Positions 46,815 to 59,625 of a stretch of 64,000 nt of DNA are shown here, piece after piece (position 1 is the first letter of the stretch; every line of letters starts with the position of its first letter). The stretch is from Macrothele yani (Eukaryota; Arthropoda; Arachnida; Araneae; Macrothelidae). The position numbers and the translations under genes were made by a program. The stretch lies in the NCBI GenBank assembly GCA_039090855.1, contig CM077007.1:14681515-14745514 (forward strand), given 5' to 3'. The notes beneath the pieces were generated by a model that saw only the letters and a list, made by a program, of their open reading frames with translations, did not search any database and was not told the DNA's origin.

Positions 46815-47180
46815 TCATAATCAATGCATTGCATGATTTTACTAACTTGTCTTTAATAAGTGGGCCTGATAATGGTGTTCCCACCACATGTGCAGAGAAC
46901 TGTAGGAGCTGTGCTTTAATGTAGCCTTTTTCAATAATATTGACCCTTTCCATTCTAAACCTTCAATTTCATCAATATTTTCCACATTTTTTTTTGCAGT
47001 TTTGTCTCTTCTTTTATCCATCCACAAACAGTAACAGAACTAACACTGAATTCTTTTGATACAGTTACCTGTTTTGCTATTTTTTTAAATTTCTCTATAG
47101 CTTTCAATTTAAATTTTACAGTGATATTCGTTCACTCTGACAACACTTCTGTGTAAAGCATCACAAGCAATGAATAAGAA
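46815..47180 (-). pseudogene. pogo/Tigger transposase, N-terminal HTH piece
   Basis: The minus strand reads FKLKAIEKFKKIAKQVTVSK then EFSVSSVTVCGWIKEETKL, a psq/CENPB-type HTH, followed after a frame change by QFSAHVVGTPLSGPLIKDKL, the start of the second HTH. It joins in order to the core at 44.69-45.41 kb once the satellite-filled element is set aside. Confidence 0.75.
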
Positions 47181-48625
47181 TTATGAAAATTAATAAGTGC
47201 CCTGCCAATGTATCCACTCATCAGGGGCAAAGTGTGTTGACATCTAGTGTTACCACTGGAAAAGCAGTTTTAAATAAAAATTACTTATTCAAATATGAAA
47301 CGATGAGGCGCAAATTACCTATGAAGTAGTAGTTCATTCCATATTGGCTGTCGGAAGATATCGCTCACTGGTCTGCCTTGTCAGTGAGCTTGGTAGTGGA
47401 GCCATATTGGCAAGGTCAGGTGTGTGTGTTTCTACTTCCGATAGAGGTTATGAGACACCTGTTGCTAGTTCTGTCAACTGTGCTTGCATGGGAAGCCAAG
47501 AAGAATGAACGAACTCAAATGTAGGCTTTTTACTGTTAAAGCATACTTTTTTGCTGGATCACTATTTCAGGATTTGGCTACGTCGCATCTTTTAAGCTAT
47601 GAATCCTCCCCCCTCCCCCCATCTCTCTCTTTCTCCCTTGATTTTAGTGTTTTTCTGTTTATTTTATGAGCTACTTACTGCATGTGGACCACTGTTTTAT
47701 TGTTATTCAAAGGGTTATTTTTAGCTATTTTTATCTTTAAGCTATGTGTTTGGAACAACCAGAATGAATGGTAGTGCTTCATCTATGTCAGACCCTTTAA
47801 ATATTATTGTTGCGAGTCAAAGTGCTTGTGTTTTTTACTTTTTTAGAGGGAAAGTTTTCCAATTTAAAGATTAGTGCTTAAAAATGAAAAAAGAAAATGC
47901 CTGCTAGAGAAGCAATATAAAAAAATCTTGAAGACTAAGGAAATTCTCAGCTTTAGTGATGAAAAAGCAAACAAACTTAGAATGATAATAAAGTATGATT
48001 TTTATAGTATTGTAGTAGCATGCATTACCTCTTACACTCCCTGTTGTAGGATTGTGGTAACACTAAGAAAAAGGTCATGCTTCATTACTGCTATTCATTC
48101 ATTTCACCCAGAACTAATTCCATCTTATCTTACTCCATCAGGGTATTTCTTATGAACCTTATTCTTTCAGTTTCCTAGGCTATTCATACATCTCTCAATC
48201 ACAAACTCAGTAACACAGATAAGAACATTTTTGCATAAAGCAGAGAACAAGCAGAAACTCAGTGTTAACTGGTCCAAGGAAGCCATGTATGATCAGATTC
48301 TTTTGTACTATTTGCTGGTCCTTTCTATATACTTTGGATGCAACATATAAGCTAAATAATTGAATGACTTCAGAATGTGATCTGTTCTTTGCCTAGAATC
48401 ATTAAGTGGTCAAGTGAGGTTTGTTTCAAGAGAGAAAGCCCCCCCCCCCCAAAAAAAAACTTTCATAATTAAATGTAACTGCATTTCTTTAGAGTATATA
48501 GTCCAACAGCAGTTGGTTTAGGCTGTGATGACAGATATTTTTACTTGTTTCTATAAATTGAGCATTTTTGTTGTCATTTCTTTATGGTTTTCCACAATTC
48601 TCCACCACAGTTGTCTGTTGTGTGT
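47181..48625. other. No supported gene
   Basis: A lysine-rich open stretch (47874-47990, CLLEKQYKKILKTKEILSFS) has no clear splice signals. A poly-C/poly-A run lies at 48440-48460. Nothing else recognised. Confidence 0.4.
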
Positions 48626-48637
48626 AAAAGTATTAAC

Positions 48638-48858
48638 GCCGCCTCAGTGGTGTAGTGGTTTAAGCGATGGCTTCTGATCATTCGTCCGAGAAGGGTCCGG
48701 GTTCAGATCCCGGTGAGGCATGGATGTTGTGTTTGTCTCACAGTGCTGGATCTCTCCATTCCCTGGAACCAGTGGCGCTAAAAATTAGGGATGGGCAACT
48801 GCTTATAGCCCATTGAGTTGCCCACAGTGGTCTTTAAACCTCCAACCAAAAAAAAAAA
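48638..48858 (+). mobile_element. tRNA-derived SINE (copy 7)
   Basis: A plus copy with head gccgcctcagtggtgtagtgg, B box ggttcagatccc (one change), body and an A tail. The 12-bp duplication aaaagtattaac flanks it (48626-48637 and 48859-48870). Confidence 0.93.
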
Positions 48859-48870
48859 AAAAGTATTAAC

Positions 48871-50037
48871 ACAGGTAAGGTGACTACCACCTTGTATCCG
48901 TAGTAGCTTAGGGTTGACAGGTTGTAGGAAATCCTCAAATCAGTCTATTAGTAAATGAAGGTTTCTGTGATATTTCTGTATTTTGCCACTTATTTTATGA
49001 CTATTTGAGGTGCACACACAATATTGTCTAAGCAAATTTAGTGAATGAAAGGAGCATCCACAAAGCATCAAGTTCTGGTCACATTCACCGAGCAGCATGT
49101 GTTGGGTAGAGTTGTATAAAAAATAAAATGTATCTGCGTACACAACCATTGAAACAGAAAACTTGCTGTGAAGAGCAAACCACGATAACAATAGAATATG
49201 ACAATTTGAAAAAAAAAATTAATAAAATGAATTATTATTATTGAACATTACAGATTCCAAAGAGAACAAAATAAATACAATACGATTGAATGTGCAGCAA
49301 TGTGTGTGAAATGGACCCTTATGGCAAAATGTTAAAATAATATTGGACTATAACCTCATAAAAACAAGCAACTGATTAAAGAAAGTTTTCATATCCAGAA
49401 AAACAATTCCATTAATGAACCTTCAAAAATTATAAATACTATTTTCAACAACTTAATTAAAAAATAATAGATGTACAAAATACACAAGGAAAATATTTTA
49501 ATTTAATAAATGGCAACTGCAAGAAGAAACTCACAGTAAAATTGAAACTGTTTCTGCATAAACAAAACATTTGGTACAGTTCTTACACATTGAGAACAGG
49601 CCTGGATAAAATCTAGAGGCCAGAAACATCTGTAAAAACAAAAGAACTTAGAAAATGTGAAAAATGATTGAAAGTTCTTCATGTTAAAACAGAATTAAGT
49701 ATATCAATGTCAGTAAAGCCTTGAGTAAGTCTTTTAATTGCTGTAAATAACATTTTTACTTTTTTCAATCTACAAGCAAATACAATCTGCAAAATCTGCT
49801 AATCCTTTGGAAACTATCTGCGTACGTCTACATTATGCTACTCTGGTTTTGGGTTTTCCTTAATGCATCATTATTCACATGTAATTTCACAGCAGTACCT
49901 GTCACTGGCCTTTTTAACTGCACATAAAATTACTCACTGTATTTTCTGGTTATAATGCTGGATTCTAAACTTGATTTTACAAACATGCAGCTGTGAAATG
50001 TGGCTTTTTAACTAGGTGCTGCTTATAACTGTTTTCA
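48871..50037. other. AT-rich stretch, no gene seen
   Basis: An 83-codon minus ORF (49191-48940) has no recognised feature. No repeat family recognised. Confidence 0.4.
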
Positions 50038-53000
50038 GTACATACATACATACATACATATCACTAAGCTGTTCTCTCAGATTCAGTGGTTAGCTCCAAA
50101 AAGAAACAAACTACCAGATAATTTTTACTTACTGTGGCCATATCAAACTTCTCCATTTACAGCGATCTTGACATGCAACTCGGGCTTCACTGACATCCAT
50201 CACATGCCGCACACAAGATCTTCTATACTTCATACTCATATTCTTTTCCTCATGCAGAAACTCCTGAATCTGATCCTCCCATGACTTCCTTGCATATTAG
50301 TCACCACCTTGCTAACAACATTTTGCTTCACATCACACAACTGCAACACATCTTCATTCCTCACACAATCAGAACACGTCTTGCCACAAACCCCCATAAG
50401 TAATAATGCATTTCTCCAGCACACAAACAACTCCTATGTTTCATCTGCAGTACCCAGGTTTCACTGCCATACATCAGAGTAATGACAATTACACTCTCAT
50501 ACACAGTCATGTGGGACTCTCTTGAGAACCCATCATTCCTGTGAAAACCTCCCAAAGCAACTATGACTTTCCATGAAGAATTCACTCGCCTACTAATTTC
50601 GCCATCCAATTTGTTCTCTCTGAGAAACATGCTTCCTAAATACACAAACTCACTCGCCTGGTCAATAAATGTGCCATTTAGACTTATGTTACATTCAGTG
50701 CTACCAGTTCCTCTCTCAAAAACCATAATTTTGGTTTTTCCCTTATTTATACTCAGTTTGAATTTCATGCAAACTTCGTACATCCTGGAACACATACTCT
50801 GTAACTTACTTTTGCTCTCTGCCAACAGGACAGTGTCATCAGCATACAGCAATCCGCACACATGGATATCACCTTGACATAAACCAGTATTACCTATTTT
50901 GGCATCACTCATGCATGCATCCATAAATATATTAAACAGCCATGGGGACATTACACAACCTTGTCTGACTTCTGCACCAGTAGAAAACCATTTTGATAAA
51001 ACACCATCACTCGTTCACAAGCTTTATTGCCAGCATACATGGCTTTTACACTATTAAGTAGATTCCCAGTAACACCATATTCATTCAAAACCTTCCACAA
51101 AAGTGTCCTATTTACTCTTGTAAGATTTCTCTAAATCTATGAAGGCAGCAAAAACTTTCTTACCAACAGCCAGATACTTTTCAATCATCACGCATAATGC
51201 AAAAATTTGGTTAGTGCAGCCTTTACCAGGCATAAAACCACTCTGAACATCCCACACTTTCTCTGATGTAAGACCCCATACTTTTTCAATAACGACCTTA
51301 CCAAACACTTTCCCTGGCAAACTTAGTAGGCTAATACCATGATAGTTCTTGCAGTCAGTCTGATCAGCTTTTCCCTTATACAAGAGAACAATGATAGCAT
51401 CCTTCCAATCCCGAGGGATTATTCCTAACTCCCAGCACAACTGGCAAATTTCAGTTAACCAGTCAATTACAGAGTCACCACCATATTACAACATCTCGGC
51501 AGTTATGCCATCAACTCCTGGAGCCTTATCATTCTTAACAAATTTTAGAGCTTTACACACTTCTTCTCTTAAGATCCCTCTTGTGCTTCCATCCTTCACT
51601 GTGCCAGCATCTGTCTCAGAATCATCTTTGCTTTCCTGATCTAATAACTCACAGAAGTATTCACCTCATCTTTCACTTAATTCATTGGGCTCCCATATCA
51701 TTTCCCCAATCCTATTCTTCACACAGCTTACAACGTTGTTTCCCCTATTTTTTCTGAGTCTCATGTATTTCCAGAAAGACTTCCTATCTTTCCAAAAAGC
51801 CAATTTAAGCCTTTCCACCTTCTCCTTCCTATCTTTTGCCTTACTCTGGGGAACCAGCTTAGCGGCTTCACGCTTCTTACAGCAATATTCATCCACAGAA
51901 ACTGTCTTGCAACATCCCCAAATGAGCTTCCTTCTTTCTCTTTACTGCCTCTTCAATCTCACTAGTTCACCAAGCATCACCTCTATTGTTACCCACTAGT
52001 GTGGTGCCACAGAAGTCTTCAGCAGCAGTGACAATACAGTTCTTAAAACATTCCCACTTCTTTTCTACATCCCTCTCACAAGACTTCAGCTCTTTCAGTC
52101 ATTCTCTGAGTAGGTCAAAATAATGCTGATGATTTTCAGGAGTCTTTCAACCTTTGCTCTTTCCATCCTGGGCCTCTTCCTATTCCTTTTCCTCCAACCA
52201 ACATTCAGTTTCACTCGTGACACTACCAAATAATGATCAGAACCAACATCGGCACCTCTCATCACACGAGTGTCAACAACTAAGTGTTTCAGATGCTGAT
52301 CGTAGACAACAAAATCTATCGCACTCTTTTGGGCATGAGTACAATTCTTCCAAGTACATGTGTGTATATACTTGTGGTTGAAAAATGTATTAGATACATA
52401 CAAACCATTCTTAATGCATAGTTCAATTAATCTTTCACCATTATCATTCACACAAGGATCATTAAACTTACCCAGAACATTGTCAGAAATTGCATTCTGC
52501 ACACCTACTCTAGCATTGAAATCCCCTGCTATTATAACTTTTTCTTTAGCACCAAACTGGCTCAAAACAGTTTTTAGCCCATTCCAGAAATCTTCCTTCC
52601 TATCAGAGGGTTCAGAGTCACAGGGAGCATACACTACAACAATTACTACTCTGGTAAGTTTCACTTTCAAACGAATCCAAAGAATTCTCTCACTTATGCA
52701 ACTATAGTGAATCAAGTTGTTCTTCATCTTTTCATTTAAAATCATACCTACACCAGCCTGTCCTCTCACAGTATCCAATACTCCAGACCACACTCACCAT
52801 TCCATTCAGTTCTATCCCAATTTCTTTCTTTTTGGTTTCACTTACACACAGCACATCCAATCTATACTTGTTCATCTCTTCAATCACCTCATTCATCTTG
52901 CCATTTATACCTCTAGTATTCCATACGCCAATCTTACACTCATTCAGCCGATATCTCTTTCTGATTTTCCTTCTTCCAATTCCAGGTCCATACCATGGTG

Positions 53001-53155
53001 GACCATCCTTCTCAAGTGTAGTAGGTCCACCATATCCCACGCTTGAGTCCGTTTTTGCATTTCTTTTTGTCTTTTTAATCAGGTAAGTACATCAGTGTGG
53101 GGGATTAGCCCACAGCTGACTGTTCCAGTTGGTCATTCGACCTAAGGATTCTGGA
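50038..53155 (-). mobile_element. LINE family A, third copy, almost full length
   Basis: The 3' end has a catacata run (50039-50060) and the 5' leader is shared with the 6-9 kb copy. Frames: 53040-52732 (WNTRGINGKMNEV), 52793-52095 (FNARVGVQNAISDN, VGSDHYLVVSRVKLNVGWRK), 51896-51666 (linker), 51440-51108 (ECKNYHGISLL-like block), 50951-50361 (MSPWLFNIFMD, LLYADDTVLLAES). An internal deletion near 50290 removes most of the zinc-knuckle-like C-terminal region, and there is a stop cluster near 50980-51110. Inactive. Relative to the copy at 6-9 kb it is similarly diverged. Confidence 0.88.
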
Positions 53156-54078
53156 ACAAAACTTACTGAGTTGGGGTCTTTTCACCAATGTCACACAGAA
53201 CTAGCTGGCACCTCTCCAAGATTCAGAGATGCCCTTGTTGCTGTTCTGTGTGCCATTGCCCATGGAGTGCCGCAAGGAGGCAAACCCATCCCTCAGTAAG
53301 ACCGCCTGCTTTTTCCTGATGTAACAGCTTAAACTTTTGATAAAACTGTTACAAAACCATCACATGCCAGAAACTCACCAACCTTCTGTGGCCACTTGCT
53401 GTGTTCCAAACTGAATCACCCTCAGAAAGAAGACAAGCTAATTTATACCACATACGACATACAAATAGTCTTTAGAAAATAGATGTGTGCAAATTGCATT
53501 TATATCCACATTCATGATAAAAATGGATATATCTGGATAATCAGCACACCCCTTTTTGTTACATTTTCTTTTATTTTGTGCATCTGAACGTGAAAATTAA
53601 AATAGAAATAGTTTCCTACTCATATGTACTCTCGTTATACATACCAATAATAGTAGATTGGTGAGCATAATGAGGATCCACTTTTTTTTTCTTTTTCAGT
53701 ATTCCAAAATATGATTATGTTCATTCTATCCCTTTCTTGCATATTTCCATTGGAATCTTAAAGTACAATGAAGCAGTGCATCATAGATAATCTGAGAGCC
53801 TGTTTGTAATCCTTTTTAATAGTACAGGCAACAAAAGCCTGAACACTCATTTGCAAGCTGGTATAGTTTTCACTCACATTTTTCTCACGAGGGTTAGTAC
53901 TTTTCAGCAACATAACAAAAAATTTTGCTCATTTAACTTTACCACATTTCAACAGATTCAACCACCATTTTTTTTTTTTTTACATACCAGGGTGAGCAGT
54001 AGCGCACCGAGGAATTCCTGTTGGGGGGGGGGGGTGTATTTTAAGGATGTGTGTATACGCTCATAGTGTATATGTATA
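53156..54078. other. No supported gene
   Basis: Flanks the LINE 5' end. A G-run at 54024-54035 follows agcgcaccgagg, which resembles a DNA-transposon end; a partner-like cggtgcgcca occurs at 55478, so the Tc1 between them may sit in an older element. No protein recognised. Confidence 0.35.
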
Positions 54079-55294
54079 CACTGAGTATCCGCTTTATTAT
54101 AACCACCCCCTCAGTACTTCGTCGGGCCACCTTTTGCTTTTAATACTGCGTCGATTCTTCGTGGCATGGACTCCACAAGATGTTGAAAGGTGGTTTGTGG
54201 GATCTGAGACCATGCTTGATGAATAGCACTTTCCAGGAGTGTGAGATTGCAGGGTTGTGGATCCAGCTGTCTAATGGCTCGTTCAACTTCCTCCCACAAA
54301 TTCTCAATGGGGTTGAGATCTGGAGATTGTGGGGGCCACCTAAGCAAAGTAAACTCACAGGCATGTTCCTGAAACCAATCCTATACAATACGAGCACTAT
54401 GGCAGGACGCATTATCTTGTTGAAAGTAGCCATCGCCATTGGGATAAACCATCCACATGACAGGATGCACTTGGTCCGCAACGATGTTTAGATATGATGT
54501 GCCAGTCAGACGTTGATCGACACGAATTAAAAAGCCCAAATCATGCCAGAAAAACATTCCCCATACCATAACGTTGCCTCCACGAGCTTGAAGGGTTGTA
54601 GCAATGCATTTGGGGTCCATGCTTCCGTGCTGTTTCCACCAAATTCTCACTCCACCATCAGCATGGTGCAACTGAAAACGTAATTCATTGGACCACATAA
54701 TTTGTTTCCAATTATCGACTGTCCAATCCTTGTGCTCTTGTGTGAACTGGAGACATTTTCTCTTGTTAACTGCAGACAGCAAAGGTGTTCGAACAGGCCT
54801 TTTGCTGCCATATCCCATCCGATGCAGTGTACGGCGAACAGTGCGTGCAGAGATCGTTTGAGGGGATCCTTATTAAGATGGTCTGTAATTTGCTGCACTG
54901 TTACCCTTCTGTTGTCTTTTACCAGTCTGGAGACACTCCGTTCCACCCGAGCAGTCACTAGTCGATGACGACCACACATTGCACGTAGAGACCCAGTTTT
55001 TCGGCTGACAGTCCAGTCTTTAAACACTTTACCAACAGCTGCTCTGGAACATTTCACGAATGCGGCGGTTTCGGTGATACTCGCTCCATGGCTCCAAGCT
55101 CCTACAATCATTCCACGTTGAAAGTCCGTCAAATTGCATTTTTTACCCATCTCGTCACCCAAAAATCACTTCTACTACTGTCGCAAGCACTAAGCTTTCC
55201 CTTTTTATACTAGCCTCGCCCTTTGGCGGAAACAGCGTGCAGCCATAGCCATTTGCTTAAAACTGTCAGGTGGTCATAATAAAGTGGCCACTCA

Positions 55295-55297
<3 letters not shown>
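54079..55297 (-). mobile_element. Tc1-like transposon (second) with TIRs
   Basis: The ends cactgagtatccgctttatt (54079) and, inverted, cactgagtggccactttatt (55297) form about 29-bp TIRs with a few mismatches. TA flanks both. The minus-strand transposase is in three frames: 55162-54830 (HTH, MGKKCNLTDFQRGMIVGAW, ETAAFVKCSRAAVGKV), 54818-54381 (KDWTVDNWKQIMWSNELRF, GDGYFQQDNASCHSARIV) and 54347-54111 (SPDLNPIENLWEEVERAI). The first catalytic acid is changed (WSNE where WSDE is usual); the other two are kept. Frameshifts also break it. Confidence 0.92.
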
Positions 55298-55331
<34 letters not shown>

Positions 55332-55400
55332 TTGTATATGTATGTATGCATATAATATATAGATATGTATGCAATATGTATATATAGTGCACAAGATAGA
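55298..55400. repeat. TA-rich microsatellite
   Basis: A TA run of about 30 bp passes into imperfect TATG/TATA repeats. Confidence 0.85.
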
Positions 55401-55652
55401 CAAATATACGTTAGATAGATAGTAGATAAACGAGTTGACGTATGGGGCTTTGAGGGGGGCTTAAGCCCCAAAGCCCCCGGTGCGCCAGTGAGGGTGAGTC
55501 ATAAGTTTGTAGCATTTTGTGGTACAGATGAAGAAGCTCTGCTGAACAGGTGGGACATGCACAGTAAGGAGAAATGTGTCCCACACCTGATTGGGTGACT
55601 TGCTCCGCTGCTGAGACAGGTAGGCATGCGCCGGGCTCAACATGTGTGTGCC

Positions 55653-56025
55653 CCTCATGCAAGACGAGAATGTCGGAGAAGAAACTTGTTGTTTGTGTGC
55701 TCCTTCACCATTATTGGAAGAAAGGGTTGAACGCGATAGCTGCTGCAAAGGATATTTGTAGTGTAGAAGGTGAGGGTACACAGTGCACCCTGCAACAGCA
55801 AGAAAATGGTTCCAACGCTTCCGATCCGGAAACACAGCTCATTGACAAATGGAGGTGTGGGAGACCAGTCACCACCAACACTGAAGCCCTGCGTCTAACT
55901 GTTGAACAGCACCCAGGAACCAGCACCCAACAATTAGCAGTGGAGGTCCACGCATCACAAACCACCATCGTTCATCACCTACAGCAGCTCAGTTTCCACT
56001 TCAGACATCCACAAATGTATAGATT
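55653..56025 (+). pseudogene. Mariner transposase, N-terminal remnant
   Basis: The frame reads EKKLVVCVLLHHYWKKGLNA then, after a one-base shift, GTVHPATARKWFQRFRSG, and then in the first frame WRCGRPVTTNTEALRLTVEQ and LAVEVHASQTTIVHHLQQL. This is the HTH_48-type double helix-turn-helix of mariner or SETMAR-like transposases. The DDE domain is missing. It is truncated at about 56025. Confidence 0.7.
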
Positions 56026-56039
56026 AAGATAATACAATG

Positions 56040-57440
56040 TGTATATATTTTAAGTGCAAAATTCTTCCCTGCATAATCTGAATTAACCAGCATATTTTTG
56101 ATTATGTATAGTTTGTGGTTTGCATTCTCAAGCTTTCTCACGACACTGCTGTGGTTAGTTATTTCTGGCATTGTTACCCAAATTCCATGTGGCAAACCTT
56201 ATCTATTGCAATATGGATAAATTACATTTTTAATTGCTGTTTTTTGTGTGACAATTCTGGAAACTAAATCTGCCATTTTTTTTTTTTTAGAGTGTAATAA
56301 TTGAAATGTTGCTGAAATTTTGTTGTATTTATTTTTGAGTTATAGTTTTTTTTGTTTACTGGTTAATTTTGTGTATTAATTTGAGTAAATTTATTTTAAC
56401 CAATACTTCAGGTAAGCAGTGACAGTTGTTTACCTGATTGTAACTGCAGTGTTTGTTAATACCAGAATGCACTTTTGTTTCTGTTCTTTTGCTTTTATGT
56501 TTTAATTTTTTTTCATATTTATGATTTTTTGTCCTTATTTTAGTTTTGTTCTACATTATGTATCATTTGTTCGTTGATCATCACCAAATGGACAGTCTTG
56601 CAGTATGCAAAAAAATATATTTTTAATATGGTAAGTAGTTTTAAATGCTTTTAAATTTAATTTATTGCAGAGTGGTTCTCAGTTTTTTTCTGTAATGTAT
56701 TAAAACTTGAGAAATTTAAATTATATTGAATTTTCAATTTTCTGTGGATTTTCTTAACAAAATAATTCATTTCAAGCACAGCAATGTAATTAAATCATAG
56801 TAAGTGCTGTTTATGTGCCTTTATGATTCCATGTCATTTGACTGGTAAAGAAGTTTAGGTTTTTAAGATGTTCGTGCAGAGCACCTTATTTAACTTGCCC
56901 ATTTCTTTTTCTGTACCATCCATACTTCATGTAATTATTATGTACTTGCCTATTGCTGAATATAGGTGACACTGATAACTGAACTTTTGTATCAGTGAAT
57001 CATCACTTTGATGCACAGTTGAAGTACAGTTATGCCCTGTACTGTGTGTGGGTGATACATTTTAGAAAAATATTTGATTAATGGTAAATTAAATAATGGA
57101 ATCATATTGTTAAAAAGTGGAAGATGATGACTTTGGATGGGATTTTGTTATCTTTGTAAACAAAACACTAGATGTATTTGAACGAAAAAGTGGCATAACA
57201 ATTTTTTTTTTCTGTGGGCAATTTTACCACATTACAATCCGACACAAGTATAATTACCAGCTGCATAGGTGGCACAGGGTTCATCCTAGTTGTTTTTAGA
57301 AGGGTGCTGCACCCTGCCTACCCTTTATTTAAAAAAAAAAAATCCTACCCTATCTGCCCATAAGGCTGAACTAACTGCCCTACCCCTAATGGTTTATTTG
57401 AAAGAGATGCACATGACTTATATACGGTAGATAAAACAAA
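56040..57440. other. AT-rich stretch, no gene seen
   Basis: T-rich with many homopolymer runs. No coding-like stretch or repeat family recognised. Confidence 0.45.
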
Positions 57441-57900
57441 ATCAGAGTGCGAATGCAATTCAAATATGACAATAATCAAACAGGAGCTCGCATGCTCACG
57501 AGTTCACAATGGCCATGTTGCTCAAGATGGGCGCCCACGCTGTATGCCAAAAATTTTGTTTCACATCGAAGAGAGTTCCATCATGACATCAGTGTTGCAG
57601 GATTCATGGTGCGTAAGGATTTCAATAGTTTTGCGTACAGCCGTAGATCTTGGTCCATCGTAAGGGGCTATCATGCGCAGATCAGACCAAATGGGTAAGG
57701 ATCCCAGGTTGGCAGCATCCCGAGCTAGAGCCGTGCTCAAATTGTTATTTCTCACATCACGCTGGTGCTGTTTCATATGGATCTTGAATGACCTCTTGGT
57801 CATACTGATATAAACTTTCTTGGATGAGTCCGGGTATTGGAGAGGTATGGCATACACTTCCACTTGATTCCCAACACCTATATTACAAATAGTCTGGTAC
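57441..57900 (-). pseudogene. Penelope-like element, GIY-YIG domain (left arm)
   Basis: The minus strand reads GVGNQVEVYAIPLQYPDSSK then KVYISMTKRSFKIHMKQHQR and IWSDLRMIAPYDGPRSTAVR. This is the GIY-YIG endonuclease of PLEs, with GIY as VYAIP and YIG as YIS. The usual catalytic Arg is visible in KRSFK. The usual second motif region is present. It is truncated and joined head-to-head with a second copy at about 57900. The 3' tail runs out near 57441. Confidence 0.75.
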
Positions 57901-58325
57901 GTGAGAAATAAGAAATTGAGTACGGCTCTAGCTTCGGATGCTGCCAACCTGGGAACCTTACCCATTTGGTTTGATCTGCGCATGATAGCCCCTTACGATG
58001 GACCAAGATCTACGGCTGTATGCGAAACTATTGAATTCCTTACTCACCATGAATCCTGCAACACTGATGTCATGATGGAACTCTCTCCGATTTGGAACAA
58101 AATTCTTGGCATACAGTGTGCGCGCTCGTCTAGAGCAACATGGCCATTGTGAACTCGTGAGCATTCGAGCTCCTGTTTGATTGTCATATTTGAATTGCAT
58201 TCACGCTCTGGTTCTGTTTTATCTATTTATATTTTCTGCTGCCTGGCGAAGCTTCCCGTTGGAAGCGAAAGCTTGCATTACATTAAAATAAAGTTTTTAC
58301 GCCCAATAACGGACCTTTGAGTTTT
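57901..58325 (+). pseudogene. Penelope-like element, GIY-YIG domain (right arm) and 3' end
   Basis: The plus strand reads LSTALASDAANLGTLPIWFD then LRMIAPYDGPRSTAVCETIE and MELSPIWNKILGIQCARSSR, the same region as the left arm in opposite orientation. It then continues to a 3' end with a hairpin gcttcc-cgtt-ggaagc followed by gaaagc (58250-58271) and an AT-rich tail with aataaagtttttacgccc. The two arms form an inverted repeat of about 310 bp around a 140-bp single-copy centre. Confidence 0.75.
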
Positions 58326-58554
58326 TGCTTGCATTTACTTTAGCCTCTGGTGTTTAGTGACAAAGAGTGAAAACTTTGACAAAAGGAGCCTGGCAAAATC
58401 ACTAAATTTCTGGAATACCAGTTATTCATCATATCATTTCTTACAAATTTCAGTATTGTTATCTTAAAACTTGAGATACATGCTTTTGTGCATTAAATAT
58501 TTTAAATACAGACCCTTAAAACGGAAATGCAAAACATGTTAAAAAAGTTCATCA

Positions 58555-58720
58555 TATAAACATAGAAATTGAGTGAAAACACACAGTCACATACGGTAAT
58601 GGAGTTTGTTAAACAGTAGCTTTCAGCTGTTCTATGGCCTTGATCACCCGCGATCAACTGAATCTGAGGATTGGTTTCCAGAATTATAATTTGAATTTGA
58701 ATCTGTGACTCCCACTGTGA
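58555..58720 (-). pseudogene. Penelope-like element, 3' fragment
   Basis: Matches the fragment at 25.62-25.75 kb: agtgaaaacacacagtcaca, gcggg(t)gatca on minus, and LIAGDQGHRTAESYC. The hairpin is partly lost (ggccat versus acagct). The 139-codon ORF that runs upstream to 58921 has no recognised domain. Confidence 0.5.
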
Positions 58721-58929
58721 GTCATCCCAGTTGTGCAGCTGATACAAATATGTTAGTGGTCTATCAGTTTTATATATGGGGTCGTTGAAAAAACTGATCT
58801 TCTGAAAAAGCCAAAAATAATATATATGCTCCACCAACATGGCAGACAGTCTTTGGACACCCTCAAATGCAGTGATCATAGATATCACCAGAAGTGTCAT
58901 CTCTCCTGACAGAAAGAACACCCACTTAG

Positions 58930-59625
58930 TTGTTCTAGGCCAATGCAGATAAAAGACTCGGGCTTCATGGGGATAAGTGTCTTAATGGCATGCCAAACTG
59001 AATTGGTTAGTGGGCATGAATGTGTCAACTTTGAGGCTTATGGTCAAGGTAATTTTTACATGTAATTCAAAAATTTCTGTTGAATTATTTTTTCCTAACA
59101 GTCGAGCTGTGTATCTGTCTGAGTTTGCAACCATACTTAGGATAAAAATGCATTTAAATGTGTGGGTGTGGAGAATGCACTCTTACCAAAAATTGATTTT
59201 GGAACTGCTTCTGTGCAAAGGAAACTAAACTAATCCAAAGTGCAGTGCAAAACTGAATTTTTGAAGCTTGCTGAGCTCACTAGCTGTTGTGTGTGTGTGT
59301 GTGTGTGTGTGTAAGTGTAATGATCAATGTCATGTAAGGCTATAAGCAGTAGCCCAACTCTCATTTAGGCACCAATTCCAGGGAAGGGAATGAGTCAATA
59401 CCCACCAATACCTTACTCTAGCCCAAGCCCAACTCAGATGATTAATGAGAAGCCTGTACTACTAACCATTTGCATACTGAAATAGTTAAAAAATCTGGGG
59501 ATCCAACTTTTTGTGATGTAATTATAAGTTAATTTCTTAAGATGTTAAAATAAAATCTTCGTAGTTCTAATTCTGATATCATCAGAAAACTACTGTCCTT
59601 TAAACGTGCATACGTTCTTCATATT
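58930..59625. other. Mostly unique stretch with a SINE scrap
   Basis: A decayed SINE body lies at about 59325-59470 in minus orientation (ggctataagcagtagcccaac, ccagggaagggaatgag). A (GT)n run lies at 59288-59312. No gene. Confidence 0.45.

Noticed and set aside
44690..47180. Jerky/CENPB-type host gene
   Set aside because: Stops and frame changes throughout; the pieces fit a dead pogo/Tigger transposon better than a domesticated gene.
57901..57983. N-terminal part of the 140-codon GIY-YIG ORF
   Set aside because: This part is the antisense reading of the right PLE arm; only the sequence from about 57900 downward is sense coding.
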